DNA of 12,961 nt, from contig NZ_DYXC01000086.1 in assembly GCF_020742345.1 (NCBI RefSeq), positions 1 through 12,961 of the forward strand, given 5' to 3'. The notes beneath the pieces are model-generated. The model saw only the letters and a list, made by a program, of their open reading frames with translations. It was not told the DNA's origin and ran no database searches. The position numbers and the translations under genes are program-made. Positions within the stretch are counted from its first letter, which is position 1; each line of letters begins with the position of its first letter. Of the stretch, positions 6,873 to 12,961 are shown one piece after another. The stretch comes from Enteractinococcus helveticum. Its GTDB lineage: Bacteria > Actinomycetota > Actinomycetes > Actinomycetales > Micrococcaceae.

Positions 6873-8630
6873 ATGACTGCTTCGAAGTCGCCATCCGACG
6901 ACCCAGAATTCTTACCCCTGCCGCCCGGAGTGGAAATCCGGCACCGAATCGGGGCCGACGCCGAGCTCATGGAACAGCTCGCGCCACTGTTGGCTGCCGA
7001 AGGCATCGACAGCAAGAACCTGGCCGACGCCGACCCCGAAGAACTCAACGAAGCCATGACTCGCGCAGTTGAACGCCACAATATGGAATTGTCCACCCCG
7101 GTGGGCGACCAGCGCGCCCGAGCAGTCAACACCCTGCGCGAACTCGTCATCGCCCTGCACACCGAAAATGTCGCAGCGGTCCAGAACCTGTTCGGCTCCA
7201 TCGGCCCGGCACCCACACGCCACCGCCCCTCCAGCGGCCACCTGACCGGGGTGACCATGGAATACCTCGACGGCATCTACCGCAATACCGCCCTCCACCC
7301 GGCGCTGCACGTCGTAGAAATTCCCAAAGTCGACCCCAAAACTCAGGCCGCAGCCGAAGAGATCTTGGCACGAGCCGCTCAGGGAACGGCCTTCCGAACC
7401 CTGGATACGCTACTCACCAACCACGGTGGTTTCGAACTCGCCCGGGCTGGCATCTACCTGCTGGCCGCAACCATCACAGCCGTGGCAACCCACCAGAACA
7501 CCACCTTTGACCGAGTGCTCAACGAACTCGTCCCGGCCCTGGAAATCAGCCCACGTCCGGTCAGCAACGGTGAGCAGACGCCGTCGTCGCAGGAATATTT
7601 GGAGGATTTTGCCAACTGGCTCAAAACTCAGGACGACGTCGCCGGCATGGCCGCCAAGATCTCCATTATCTTTACCTCGATGGTCGAAGATGCCGCCCGG
7701 GAGGGCATTGACCCACACCACCCGGAGGATTTTGACGTGTGGATCATGGCCGTATTGGCCAATACCCAGCCACAATATGTGGTCACCGCATTAGAGATCA
7801 TCAAACACTATCTGCAGTTTCGGCTGCGCACCGATCTGGAACCGGACCGCTGGCATCAGGCACACGCCAAAATCACCGATATGACCGTGGTGCACAAAGC
7901 CCCGCCGTGGGATTTCGAACAGATCTTTGCCGCCGCCCAGAGCGTTGACCACGATACCCGACAGCGGGCCATGCACCAGCTGCCCATCGTGTCCGGAATC
8001 CAGCAGTTGCGCGACTGGTTAAACACCCCGCGCCCGACCACCGATTCCGGTGCCCCACGAACCGAAGATATCCACACGCTGGGGGCCATGATCGGCCTGG
8101 AAGTCCACGGCACCACACGGGAAGGCAAAGCCATATCGGGCCATCCGGTCGAATCTGCCCTGGAGGTCCCAGAGCTGATGATCTGGTGGTGGGCGCTGGA
8201 AGAACTCGGTGTCATCACCGTGGCCAATGCCACCGTGGAACTGGGCCCAACCGCAGATGAATACCTCCAAGCCGAGCGCATCCCGTTTGAGGCAGCCGAA
8301 GGCATGATCGCAACCTATGTGAAAATCTTTTTGATCCACGCACTGGAACACGCACCGCTGGAAGTCTCCTCGGTCGGGCATACGCTGGGTCGGCTGTTGA
8401 ACTCGCTGGCCAAGATGTCCCCGGCCACGGAAGCGTCACCGGATGATTTCCGTGGCCAGCTTGTGCAGCAGCGCTCAGATGAATATCTGCGCTCACTGCA
8501 TGCTTTTGGCCTGCTGGGTGCCAATCTGCGTGAACCCGAGATTCCCGAACCACTCCAAGGTGCGGTGTTCTACGGTTTGATGATGACCATGGACTACATG
8601 GATGAATTTCTGGATCAGCATTTTTCATGA
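6873..8630 (+). CDS. Uncharacterised 585-residue soluble protein
   Basis: I do not recognise this protein. It is long, acidic and apparently cytoplasmic, with no signal peptide or membrane helix, and is predicted to be mostly alpha-helical. The N-terminal 30 residues are rich in Pro, Ser and acidic residues (LPPGVEI at about 16-22). Near residues 418-465 the run GKAISGHP...LMIWWWALEELGVI...LGPTADEYL looks like a winged-helix-type pattern (hydrophobic helix, LG-V/I turn, beta wing), and a similar LHAFGLLGANL pattern occurs near the C-terminus. This vaguely recalls the tail region of actinobacterial pRiA4b ORF-3-like and SEC-C-type proteins, but I do not claim homology. The ATG at 6873 has no Shine-Dalgarno and is probably read from a leaderless mRNA. 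The gene is 49 bp downstream of the symporter operon and overlaps the convergent MFS gene by 6 bp. Codon use matches its neighbours. Confidence 0.8.
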   Translation: MTASKSPSDDPEFLPLPPGVEIRHRIGADAELMEQLAPLLAAEGIDSKNLADADPEELNEAMTRAVERHNMELSTPVGDQRARAVNTLRELVIALHTENVAAVQNLFGSIGPAPTRHRPSSGHLTGVTMEYLDGIYRNTALHPALHVVEIPKVDPKTQAAAEEILARAAQGTAFRTLDTLLTNHGGFELARAGIYLLAATITAVATHQNTTFDRVLNELVPALEISPRPVSNGEQTPSSQEYLEDFANWLKTQDDVAGMAAKISIIFTSMVEDAAREGIDPHHPEDFDVWIMAVLANTQPQYVVTALEIIKHYLQFRLRTDLEPDRWHQAHAKITDMTVVHKAPPWDFEQIFAAAQSVDHDTRQRAMHQLPIVSGIQQLRDWLNTPRPTTDSGAPRTEDIHTLGAMIGLEVHGTTREGKAISGHPVESALEVPELMIWWWALEELGVITVANATVELGPTADEYLQAERIPFEAAEGMIATYVKIFLIHALEHAPLEVSSVGHTLGRLLNSLAKMSPATEASPDDFRGQLVQQRSDEYLRSLHAFGLLGANLREPEIPEPLQGAVFYGLMMTMDYMDEFLDQHFS

Positions 8631-9857
8631 CCCAGCCAGCTGACGACGACGCAATACCGTGGTTGGCACCCAGATGAGGATCGCCGCTAAGGCCAGCACG
8701 GTCCCGGCTAAGGCCGGAGCCGAGTAGTTGAAGCCTGCGGCGATGACGGCCCCGCCGATTGCTGCGCCGGCCGCATTGGCAAGATTCAGCGCCGAGTGAT
8801 TCAGTGCGGCCGCCAAGGTTTGGGCATCACCGGCCACATCCATCAACCGGACCTGCAAACTGGGAACCAGGCTGGACCCGAAAAACCCAATAAGCCCAAA
8901 ATTGACCACCCCGAACACCGGATGGGTTGAGGTGAAATAGAACGCAGCCAGAACCATAGCGATCATGCCCAGCGACAAGACGATACCAAACTCCAGATTG
9001 CGATCCGACAGGCGCCCACCAAACCAGGTACCGGCCACCGACCCGACGCCGTAGACCATCAAGACCAGCCACAACCAGGAGGCATCCAGACCCGCCCGGT
9101 CGGTCATGGTCCAAGAAATATACGTGTACACCGCGAACATGCCACCAAATCCCACGGTACCCATGGCCAAGGTCAACCAGACCTGCCAGCGTTTCAGTGC
9201 ACCCAGCTCGGTGCGCGGATTCGTGGGCCGCATTTTCGTCATGTGCGGCATCAAAAACCACAGCAGCATCGCGGTGACCAAACCGATCGAGGCGACCAGA
9301 CCGTAAGCGGCGGGCCAACCCAGTGCTGCCCCCAGTGCCTGGGCGGCCGGCACACCAATGACCGTGGCAACAGATAAGCCCATGGTGATAAATGCGACGG
9401 CTCGGCCGCGCTGGGCAATCGGTGCCATTGATGCCGCAGCCAAGCCGGCAACCGAGAAATACGCGCCGTGCGGCAAGCCGGCGATAAACCGTGCCACCAG
9501 CAGGGTCTCGTAGTTGGTAGCAAACATCGATAAGCCATTGCCGATCGTAAAAGCGGCCATGAGCAACAAGAGCAGTCGACGCCGTGGCACCGGGCCGGTG
9601 AGCGCGGTAATCAACGGCGCACCAACGACCACACCCAGGGCATAACTGGTGATGATCGCCCCGGCGACATCCTCGGTGATCTGAAAATCCTGGGCGATCA
9701 TGTGCAATAGGCCCATCGACACGAATTCGGTGGTCCCGATACCAAATGCGCCCAGCGCCATCGCCAGCATCACAACGAGCCGACGTCGCTCACTGATCTG
9801 GATTTGCGTTGGCAGTCGACGACGCCGTGCGGCAGCAGAAAAAACAGATTTTTGCAC
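8625..9857 (-). CDS. MFS transporter, DHA1-type drug/metabolite efflux protein
   Basis: This proton-driven exporter-like protein of the major facilitator superfamily has about 12 helices and 410 residues. Helix 1 contains LGAFGIGTTEFVSMGLL, typical of the Cmx/AraJ/YdhP branch of DHA1. Motif-A-like loop residues occur in GAPLITALTGPVPRRRLLLL, and RFIAGLPHGAYFSVAGLAA marks helix 4. Substrates in this branch include arabinose-like sugars, purine analogues and chloramphenicol, so substrate cannot be predicted. I chose GTG 9857; an ATG at 9917 would add 20 residues. Those extra codons (TTA, CCT, TCT, CTA) look non-coding and would contain the iron-box palindrome. Neither start has a Shine-Dalgarno; TACACT at 9866-9871 on the - strand could be a -10 for a near-leaderless GTG message. 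Divergence from a siderophore operon raises siderophore export as one possibility. Confidence 0.83.
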   Translation of the reverse strand: MQKSVFSAAARRRRLPTQIQISERRRLVVMLAMALGAFGIGTTEFVSMGLLHMIAQDFQITEDVAGAIITSYALGVVVGAPLITALTGPVPRRRLLLLLMAAFTIGNGLSMFATNYETLLVARFIAGLPHGAYFSVAGLAAASMAPIAQRGRAVAFITMGLSVATVIGVPAAQALGAALGWPAAYGLVASIGLVTAMLLWFLMPHMTKMRPTNPRTELGALKRWQVWLTLAMGTVGFGGMFAVYTYISWTMTDRAGLDASWLWLVLMVYGVGSVAGTWFGGRLSDRNLEFGIVLSLGMIAMVLAAFYFTSTHPVFGVVNFGLIGFFGSSLVPSLQVRLMDVAGDAQTLAAALNHSALNLANAAGAAIGGAVIAAGFNYSAPALAGTVLALAAILIWVPTTVLRRRQLAGS

Positions 9858-9892
9858 AACGTGCCAGTGTAGCAGTGGAATCTCACCAGCAG

Positions 9893-9911
9893 ATGCTTTA
9901 GGGTAACCTAA
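9893..9911. promoter_or_regulatory. DtxR/IdeR-like iron box between MFS exporter and siderophore operon
   Basis: The palindrome TTAGG-N4-CCTAA (9898-9911) is the best part of a 19-base match (14 of 19) to the DtxR/IdeR consensus TTAGGTTAGSCTAACCTAA. The right half TAACCTAA is perfect and the left outer half is degenerate. DtxR-family repressors bound to Fe2+ shut off siderophore uptake genes. The site is 89 bp upstream of the SIP start and about 40 bp upstream of the preferred MFS start, so it could control both directions. Confidence 0.65.
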
Positions 9912-9937
9912 GTGCATTTCTTATGGAGCTTATTCCG

Positions 9938-9943
9938 TAATAT
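9938..9943 (+). promoter_or_regulatory. Weak candidate -10 element for the siderophore operon
   Basis: TAATAT fits TANNNT, lies in an AT-rich stretch 57 bp before the SIP start codon, and sits just downstream of the iron box. No matching -35 is obvious (CATTTC at 9915-9920), so this is tentative. Confidence 0.3.
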
Positions 9944-9989
9944 CTTGAGCGGTTCCTGTGCATTAAACCACACAAATATTGTCCTTTCC

Positions 9990-9994
9990 AGGAG
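9990..9994 (+). promoter_or_regulatory. Ribosome binding site that fixes the SIP start at ATG 10000
   Basis: AGGAG lies five bases before ATG 10000. An in-frame TTG at 9979 would add seven residues but would lie upstream of this Shine-Dalgarno, so ATG is preferred. Confidence 0.75.
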
Positions 9995-9999
9995 TCAGT

Positions 10000-10914
10000 A
10001 TGACCCATGTATTCCACGGTCCGGTTCGCGGAATCGTCCATTCGGTGCACCAGCTATCGCCGACGTTCCGGCGCATTGTGTTCACCGGTGCTCAGCTCAA
10101 TGACTTAGCGGCTGATGGCCCGTTTTATGATCAGCGCATCAAAATTATTTTGCCCAACGACACCGGGCAACTACCGGTGATTGCTGACAGTACGGACTGG
10201 TATCAGCGTTGGCTTCAGCTTCCGGACGCCGAACGCGGGACCATGCGAACCTATTCGATTCGTGATCTGGTCCGAGCCGAGGGGGTTACCTATCTCACGG
10301 TGGACTTTGTGCTGCATGGTATCGATCACGGCCAGACCGGACCGGCATCAGCATGGGCAGCATCCGCCGTCCCCGGTGATGCGTTGCTGTTGGTGGCACC
10401 GCATGAGGGACAAGCGCCGTCGGGCATCGAATTTCATCCCGGCGGAGCCCAAGACATCATCTTGCTCGGCGACGAATCCGCGGCCCCGGCGATCGCCCGG
10501 ATTTTAGAAGACCTCAAGCAACAGGGCACCGGCACCAACGTGAGCGCCTACATTGAAGTGCCATCGGCTGATGATCAGCTGCCCATTGACACCACAGCTC
10601 ACATCCAGTGGCTCTTCCGTGATGATCAGTCGTTGGGACAACCGCTGGTTCAAGCACTGGGTTGGCACGTCCAGGAAGGTCAGGAAGTTCAAGAAGACCA
10701 AGACGAACTGTTATGGGAAACCCCGGTCTTTTCAGCTTCCGGAGAAGACGTGGCCGCAGACCCAGCACCCCGGGCGGGCACCTACTACTGGATCGCGGGG
10801 GAATCCGGTGTGATTAAAAAACTGCGACGCTTTTTAGTCAACGAGGTCGGCGTCCAGCGTTCTCAGGTGGCGTTTATGGGGTATTGGCGCCACGGGGTCG
10901 CCATGCGCGGCTAA
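10000..10914 (+). CDS. Siderophore-interacting protein, FAD-dependent ferric-siderophore reductase (SIP/ViuB family)
   Basis: This 304-residue cytoplasmic flavoprotein would reduce imported ferric siderophores with NAD(P)H so that iron is released as Fe2+. The N-terminal part (to about residue 125) is the FAD-binding barrel with RTYSIR (83-88), followed by FVLHG.DHG..GPASAWA, the usual flavin/pyrophosphate region. The C-terminal NAD(P)H domain contains GDESAAPAIARILE, the SIP signature. The protein ends with YYWIAGESGVIKKLRR and a GYWRHG motif near the C-terminus, all family hallmarks. A glutamine- and glutamate-rich insertion (GQEVQEDQDELLWETP) between the last strands may be lineage-specific. 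It is the first gene of the siderophore operon downstream of an iron box, and the lipoprotein gene follows after 65 bp. Confidence 0.92.
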   Translation: MTHVFHGPVRGIVHSVHQLSPTFRRIVFTGAQLNDLAADGPFYDQRIKIILPNDTGQLPVIADSTDWYQRWLQLPDAERGTMRTYSIRDLVRAEGVTYLTVDFVLHGIDHGQTGPASAWAASAVPGDALLLVAPHEGQAPSGIEFHPGGAQDIILLGDESAAPAIARILEDLKQQGTGTNVSAYIEVPSADDQLPIDTTAHIQWLFRDDQSLGQPLVQALGWHVQEGQEVQEDQDELLWETPVFSASGEDVAADPAPRAGTYYWIAGESGVIKKLRRFLVNEVGVQRSQVAFMGYWRHGVAMRG

Positions 10915-10969
10915 GCAAGTACGCGGCTGAGAAAAAAATCATCTCACACCTTGGACCAGCAAAACTATC

Positions 10970-10975
10970 AAGGAG
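10970..10975 (+). promoter_or_regulatory. Ribosome binding site that fixes the lipoprotein start at ATG 10980
   Basis: AAGGAG is four bases before ATG 10980. The frame is open upstream and overlaps the SIP 3' end, but a start at 10980 places the signal peptide at the N-terminus, as expected for a lipoprotein. Confidence 0.8.
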
Positions 10976-10979
10976 TATC

Positions 10980-12020
10980 ATGTCACCTCGATCAACGACC
11001 CCGGCGCCAAAGCGCTGGATTACCATTGCTGCCATCGGCGCGGCTACCGCACTGGCTTTCAGCGGGTGTTCTGGTGGCGGCCAGCAAGAGTCCGCCGACG
11101 GCGACTGGGAACCGGTCACCATTGACAGCGCACTGGGTACGGCAACCATTGAATCCGAACCGGAACGCATTGTGACCCTGGGGCAAGGATCCACCGAAAC
11201 GGTGCTCGCCTTGGGCAGCACCCCGGTGGGAATGGAAGAGTACCCGTGGGGTGCTGATGACACCGGCTACCTGCCATGGATTCACGAAGAAGTCACCGAA
11301 CGCGGCGAAGAGCTGCCTGAACTATTTACCGGTGGCACCGAATTAGATATTGAAGCCGTGGTGGAACTGCAACCCGATCTGATCCTGGCACCGTGGTCGG
11401 GTCTGACCCAGGAACAATACGATCTGCTGGCCGATATCGCCCCGACCGTGGCTTATCCAGAGCAACCCTGGACCATCGAATGGGATCAGCAGATTGAGAT
11501 TATCGGCCAAGCGATGGGCCAACCCGAAGAAGCTGCGGAACTGATTGATGACGTTGAAACACAATTGGCTGAAGCCGCCGTTGACGAATACGAGGGTCTG
11601 ACCTTTTCCTATATTTATAACAACGGTCCGGGAACCCTGGGGGTGTTCTATCCCGAAGAACACCGTGTGGCCATGGTCTCTGCCTTGGGCTTGACGCCTG
11701 ATCCGGTTGTTGAAGAACTGCGCGCCGACTTTGATGAGCCCGGCACCCAGTCGGCTCTAATCGGGTTAGAAAATGCCGATAAGCTGAATGACTCAGACCT
11801 CATCTTCACCTTCTACATGGACCAAGCCAGCCGTGCGGAAATTGAAGCCCAACCACTCTATGCTGCGATCCCGGCCATCGAGCAGGGTGCCATCGTGGCA
11901 GCCGAAGACCAATCCCTGGTCACCGCCTCATCCATGATCACCCCGCTGACCGTGCCCTGGTCGCTGGAACGCTATAAGCCGCTGATCGATGAAGCCGTCG
12001 CCAACGTGGAAGAAAAATAA
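10980..12020 (+). CDS. Iron-siderophore ABC transporter substrate-binding lipoprotein
   Basis: This 346-residue extracytoplasmic lipoprotein would bind a ferric siderophore and deliver it to the FecCD permease. The N-terminus has a basic stretch (PKRW), a hydrophobic core (residues 14-27) and the lipobox FSGC with lipidated Cys30, then a Gly/Ser/acidic linker. The mature part has the FhuD/FeuA-type periplasmic-binding fold: EPERIVTLGQGSTETVLALG (the usual opening), then DIEAVVELQPDLILAPW, LLADIAPTV and a long helix with EIIGQAMGQPEEAAELIDDVE. The C-terminal lobe ends PWSLERYKPLIDEAVANV. The lineage-typical EEYPWGADDTGYLPW segment resembles actinobacterial Fe3+-siderophore binders. The permease starts six bases after the stop. 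The siderophore cannot be predicted from sequence. Confidence 0.9.
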   Translation: MSPRSTTPAPKRWITIAAIGAATALAFSGCSGGGQQESADGDWEPVTIDSALGTATIESEPERIVTLGQGSTETVLALGSTPVGMEEYPWGADDTGYLPWIHEEVTERGEELPELFTGGTELDIEAVVELQPDLILAPWSGLTQEQYDLLADIAPTVAYPEQPWTIEWDQQIEIIGQAMGQPEEAAELIDDVETQLAEAAVDEYEGLTFSYIYNNGPGTLGVFYPEEHRVAMVSALGLTPDPVVEELRADFDEPGTQSALIGLENADKLNDSDLIFTFYMDQASRAEIEAQPLYAAIPAIEQGAIVAAEDQSLVTASSMITPLTVPWSLERYKPLIDEAVANVEEK

Positions 12021-12026
12021 CGCCCA

Positions 12027-12961
12027 ATGCGTCGAGCGCTGATCATGGTTGCCCTAACGGTGCTGCTGGGTGCCACCTGTATTCTCAGCCTGTTTCTGGG
12101 CAGCCGCCCCAATGGGGTCACCGAGGTCGTAGACGTGCTGGCCGGCCACGGCGAAGCCCACCTGGCCAATGTTGTGGAATCGCGTATTCCACGCACCGTC
12201 ATGGGCGCCATTGTTGGTGCAGCCCTGGCCGTATCCGGCACCCTGATTCAGGGCATCACCCGCAACCCGCTGGGTGAGCCCGGCATCCTGGGCATCGGGG
12301 TGGGCGCCTCGGCCAGCGTGGTCACCGGCACCGCGATCTTCGGTGCCCTGGGTGCCACCGGGACCATGGGCTTTGCCATGCTTGGCGCGCTGATAGCAGT
12401 CACCATCGTACTGGTACTGGGTGGTCGCTCCAGTGCTGGCGGTATTGTGCCGCTGATTCTGGCCGGCGCGGTCGTCACTGCCGTACTATATGCCTACATC
12501 AACGCCATGGTGCTGACCATGCCTCAGGTCTTTGACTCATACCGGTTCTGGATGGTCGGGTCCCTGGCCGGTGTCGATATGTCGCGGCTCGGCCAAATCC
12601 TTATGCCACTGATCAGCGGTTTCATCCTGGCACTGTTTATTGCACGGGGTATGAACGCCCTGGCCTTGGGTGAAGAAACTGCCATCTCCTTAGGATTCCG
12701 CGTGGGAGCCACTCGTCTGATCGGCATTATCGCCGCGGCACTGCTGGCCGCTGTGGCCACCGCTATTGCCGGACCAATCAGCTTCATCGGACTGGCCGTG
12801 CCACACGTGATCTTCGCGCTGATGGGCGAAGACTTCCGCTGGCGTATCCCGGCTGCACTGGTGGGCGGAGCGCTGGCACTGGTTGCCGCAGACATCATCG
12901 CCCGGGTGCTGATTCGCCCCCAAGAACTCATGGTCGGTATCGTCACGGCATTCATCGGGGC
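12027..12961 (+). CDS. FecCD/BtuC-family iron-siderophore ABC permease (3' end outside window)
   Basis: The frame is open from ATG 12027 to the window edge, giving 311 residues of a family that usually has about 330-350, so only the last part is missing. It is a multi-span inner-membrane permease that pairs with a second FecCD subunit or itself and an ATPase to import ferric siderophores. Visible hallmarks are SRIPRTVMGAIVGAALAVSG followed by LIQGITRNPLGEPGILGIGVGAS early on, then ALGEETAISLGFRVGATR, the ATPase-coupling region. The C-terminal motif starts GPISFIGLAVPH and continues to the partial ELMVGIVTAFIG. No strong Shine-Dalgarno precedes the ATG; with six bases after the lipoprotein stop, translation is probably coupled. 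Several - strand frames through this gene are shadows. Confidence 0.93.
   Translation, partial: MRRALIMVALTVLLGATCILSLFLGSRPNGVTEVVDVLAGHGEAHLANVVESRIPRTVMGAIVGAALAVSGTLIQGITRNPLGEPGILGIGVGASASVVTGTAIFGALGATGTMGFAMLGALIAVTIVLVLGGRSSAGGIVPLILAGAVVTAVLYAYINAMVLTMPQVFDSYRFWMVGSLAGVDMSRLGQILMPLISGFILALFIARGMNALALGEETAISLGFRVGATRLIGIIAAALLAAVATAIAGPISFIGLAVPHVIFALMGEDFRWRIPAALVGGALALVAADIIARVLIRPQELMVGIVTAFIG

Noticed and set aside
9979..9999. TTG start for the SIP gene
   Set aside because: AGGAG at 9990-9994 correctly precedes ATG 10000, not TTG 9979.
10926..10955. Short inverted repeat TGAGA-N9-TCTCA between SIP and lipoprotein genes as an attenuator or terminator
   Set aside because: Only five base pairs with an A-rich loop and no T-tract; too weak to call.
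10884..10979. Upstream extension of the lipoprotein ORF to 10884
   Set aside because: It would overlap the SIP gene and bury the signal peptide. ATG 10980 follows AAGGAG and gives a normal lipoprotein N-terminus.
12248..12955. Minus-strand open frames opposite the FecCD permease and similar long antisense frames elsewhere
   Set aside because: They are low-complexity shadows (Ala, Pro, Ser, Thr, Met-rich) of clearly recognisable genes on the other strand.

Overview
The window looks like chromosomal DNA of a moderately high-GC actinobacterium, most likely a member of the Micrococcales/Micrococcaceae. The reasons are an MctC/ActP-type symporter paired with a DUF485 protein, a CRP/GlxR-like palindrome, a DtxR/IdeR-like iron box, frequent GTG starts, a likely leaderless gene and tight 4-bp gene overlaps. 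This placement is inference from gene content. I see no rRNA, tRNA, CRISPR array, insertion sequence or phage gene.

Layout. (1) Bases 1-87 are the 3' end of an unidentified + strand gene. It converges on a - strand gene (128-958) for a divergent methylenetetrahydrofolate-reductase-like protein. (2) Bases 1098-6823 form a carboxylate-transport and signalling locus. A - strand operon (DUF485 subunit, then an MctC/ActP-type symporter, closed by a hairpin at 1040-1069) diverges from a + strand operon of four genes. Those four are a LytS-type histidine kinase with no sensor or membrane domain, a LytTR response regulator, a small two-helix membrane protein and a second SSS-family symporter. All three junctions in the + operon are 4-bp stop/start overlaps, and so is the junction in the - operon. 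The 240-bp divergent region carries a CRP/GlxR-like site at 3174-3189. (3) Bases 6873-8630 encode a 585-residue protein I cannot identify, probably translated from a leaderless mRNA. It overlaps tail to tail with an MFS exporter-like gene (8625-9857, possibly to 9917). (4) From about 9890 to the window end lies an iron/siderophore uptake operon: a siderophore-interacting flavin reductase-like protein, a siderophore-binding lipoprotein and a FecCD permease cut off by the window end. A DtxR/IdeR-like palindrome (9893-9911) lies between the MFS gene and this operon.

How the parts may work together. The two-component pair sits between two symporter modules, each with its own small two-helix partner, which suggests that it senses and controls uptake of a monocarboxylate such as pyruvate, acetate or lactate. 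The analogy is to the LytS/LytTR systems BtsSR and YpdAB, which control pyruvate-responsive transporters in E. coli. Because the kinase is soluble, the stimulus must be cytoplasmic or delivered by a membrane partner, and the co-transcribed small membrane protein or symporter is a candidate. In the iron locus the lipoprotein captures a ferric siderophore, the FecCD permease (with an ATPase presumably beyond the window) imports it, and the SIP protein reduces the iron to release it. The divergent MFS protein may export a siderophore or drug.
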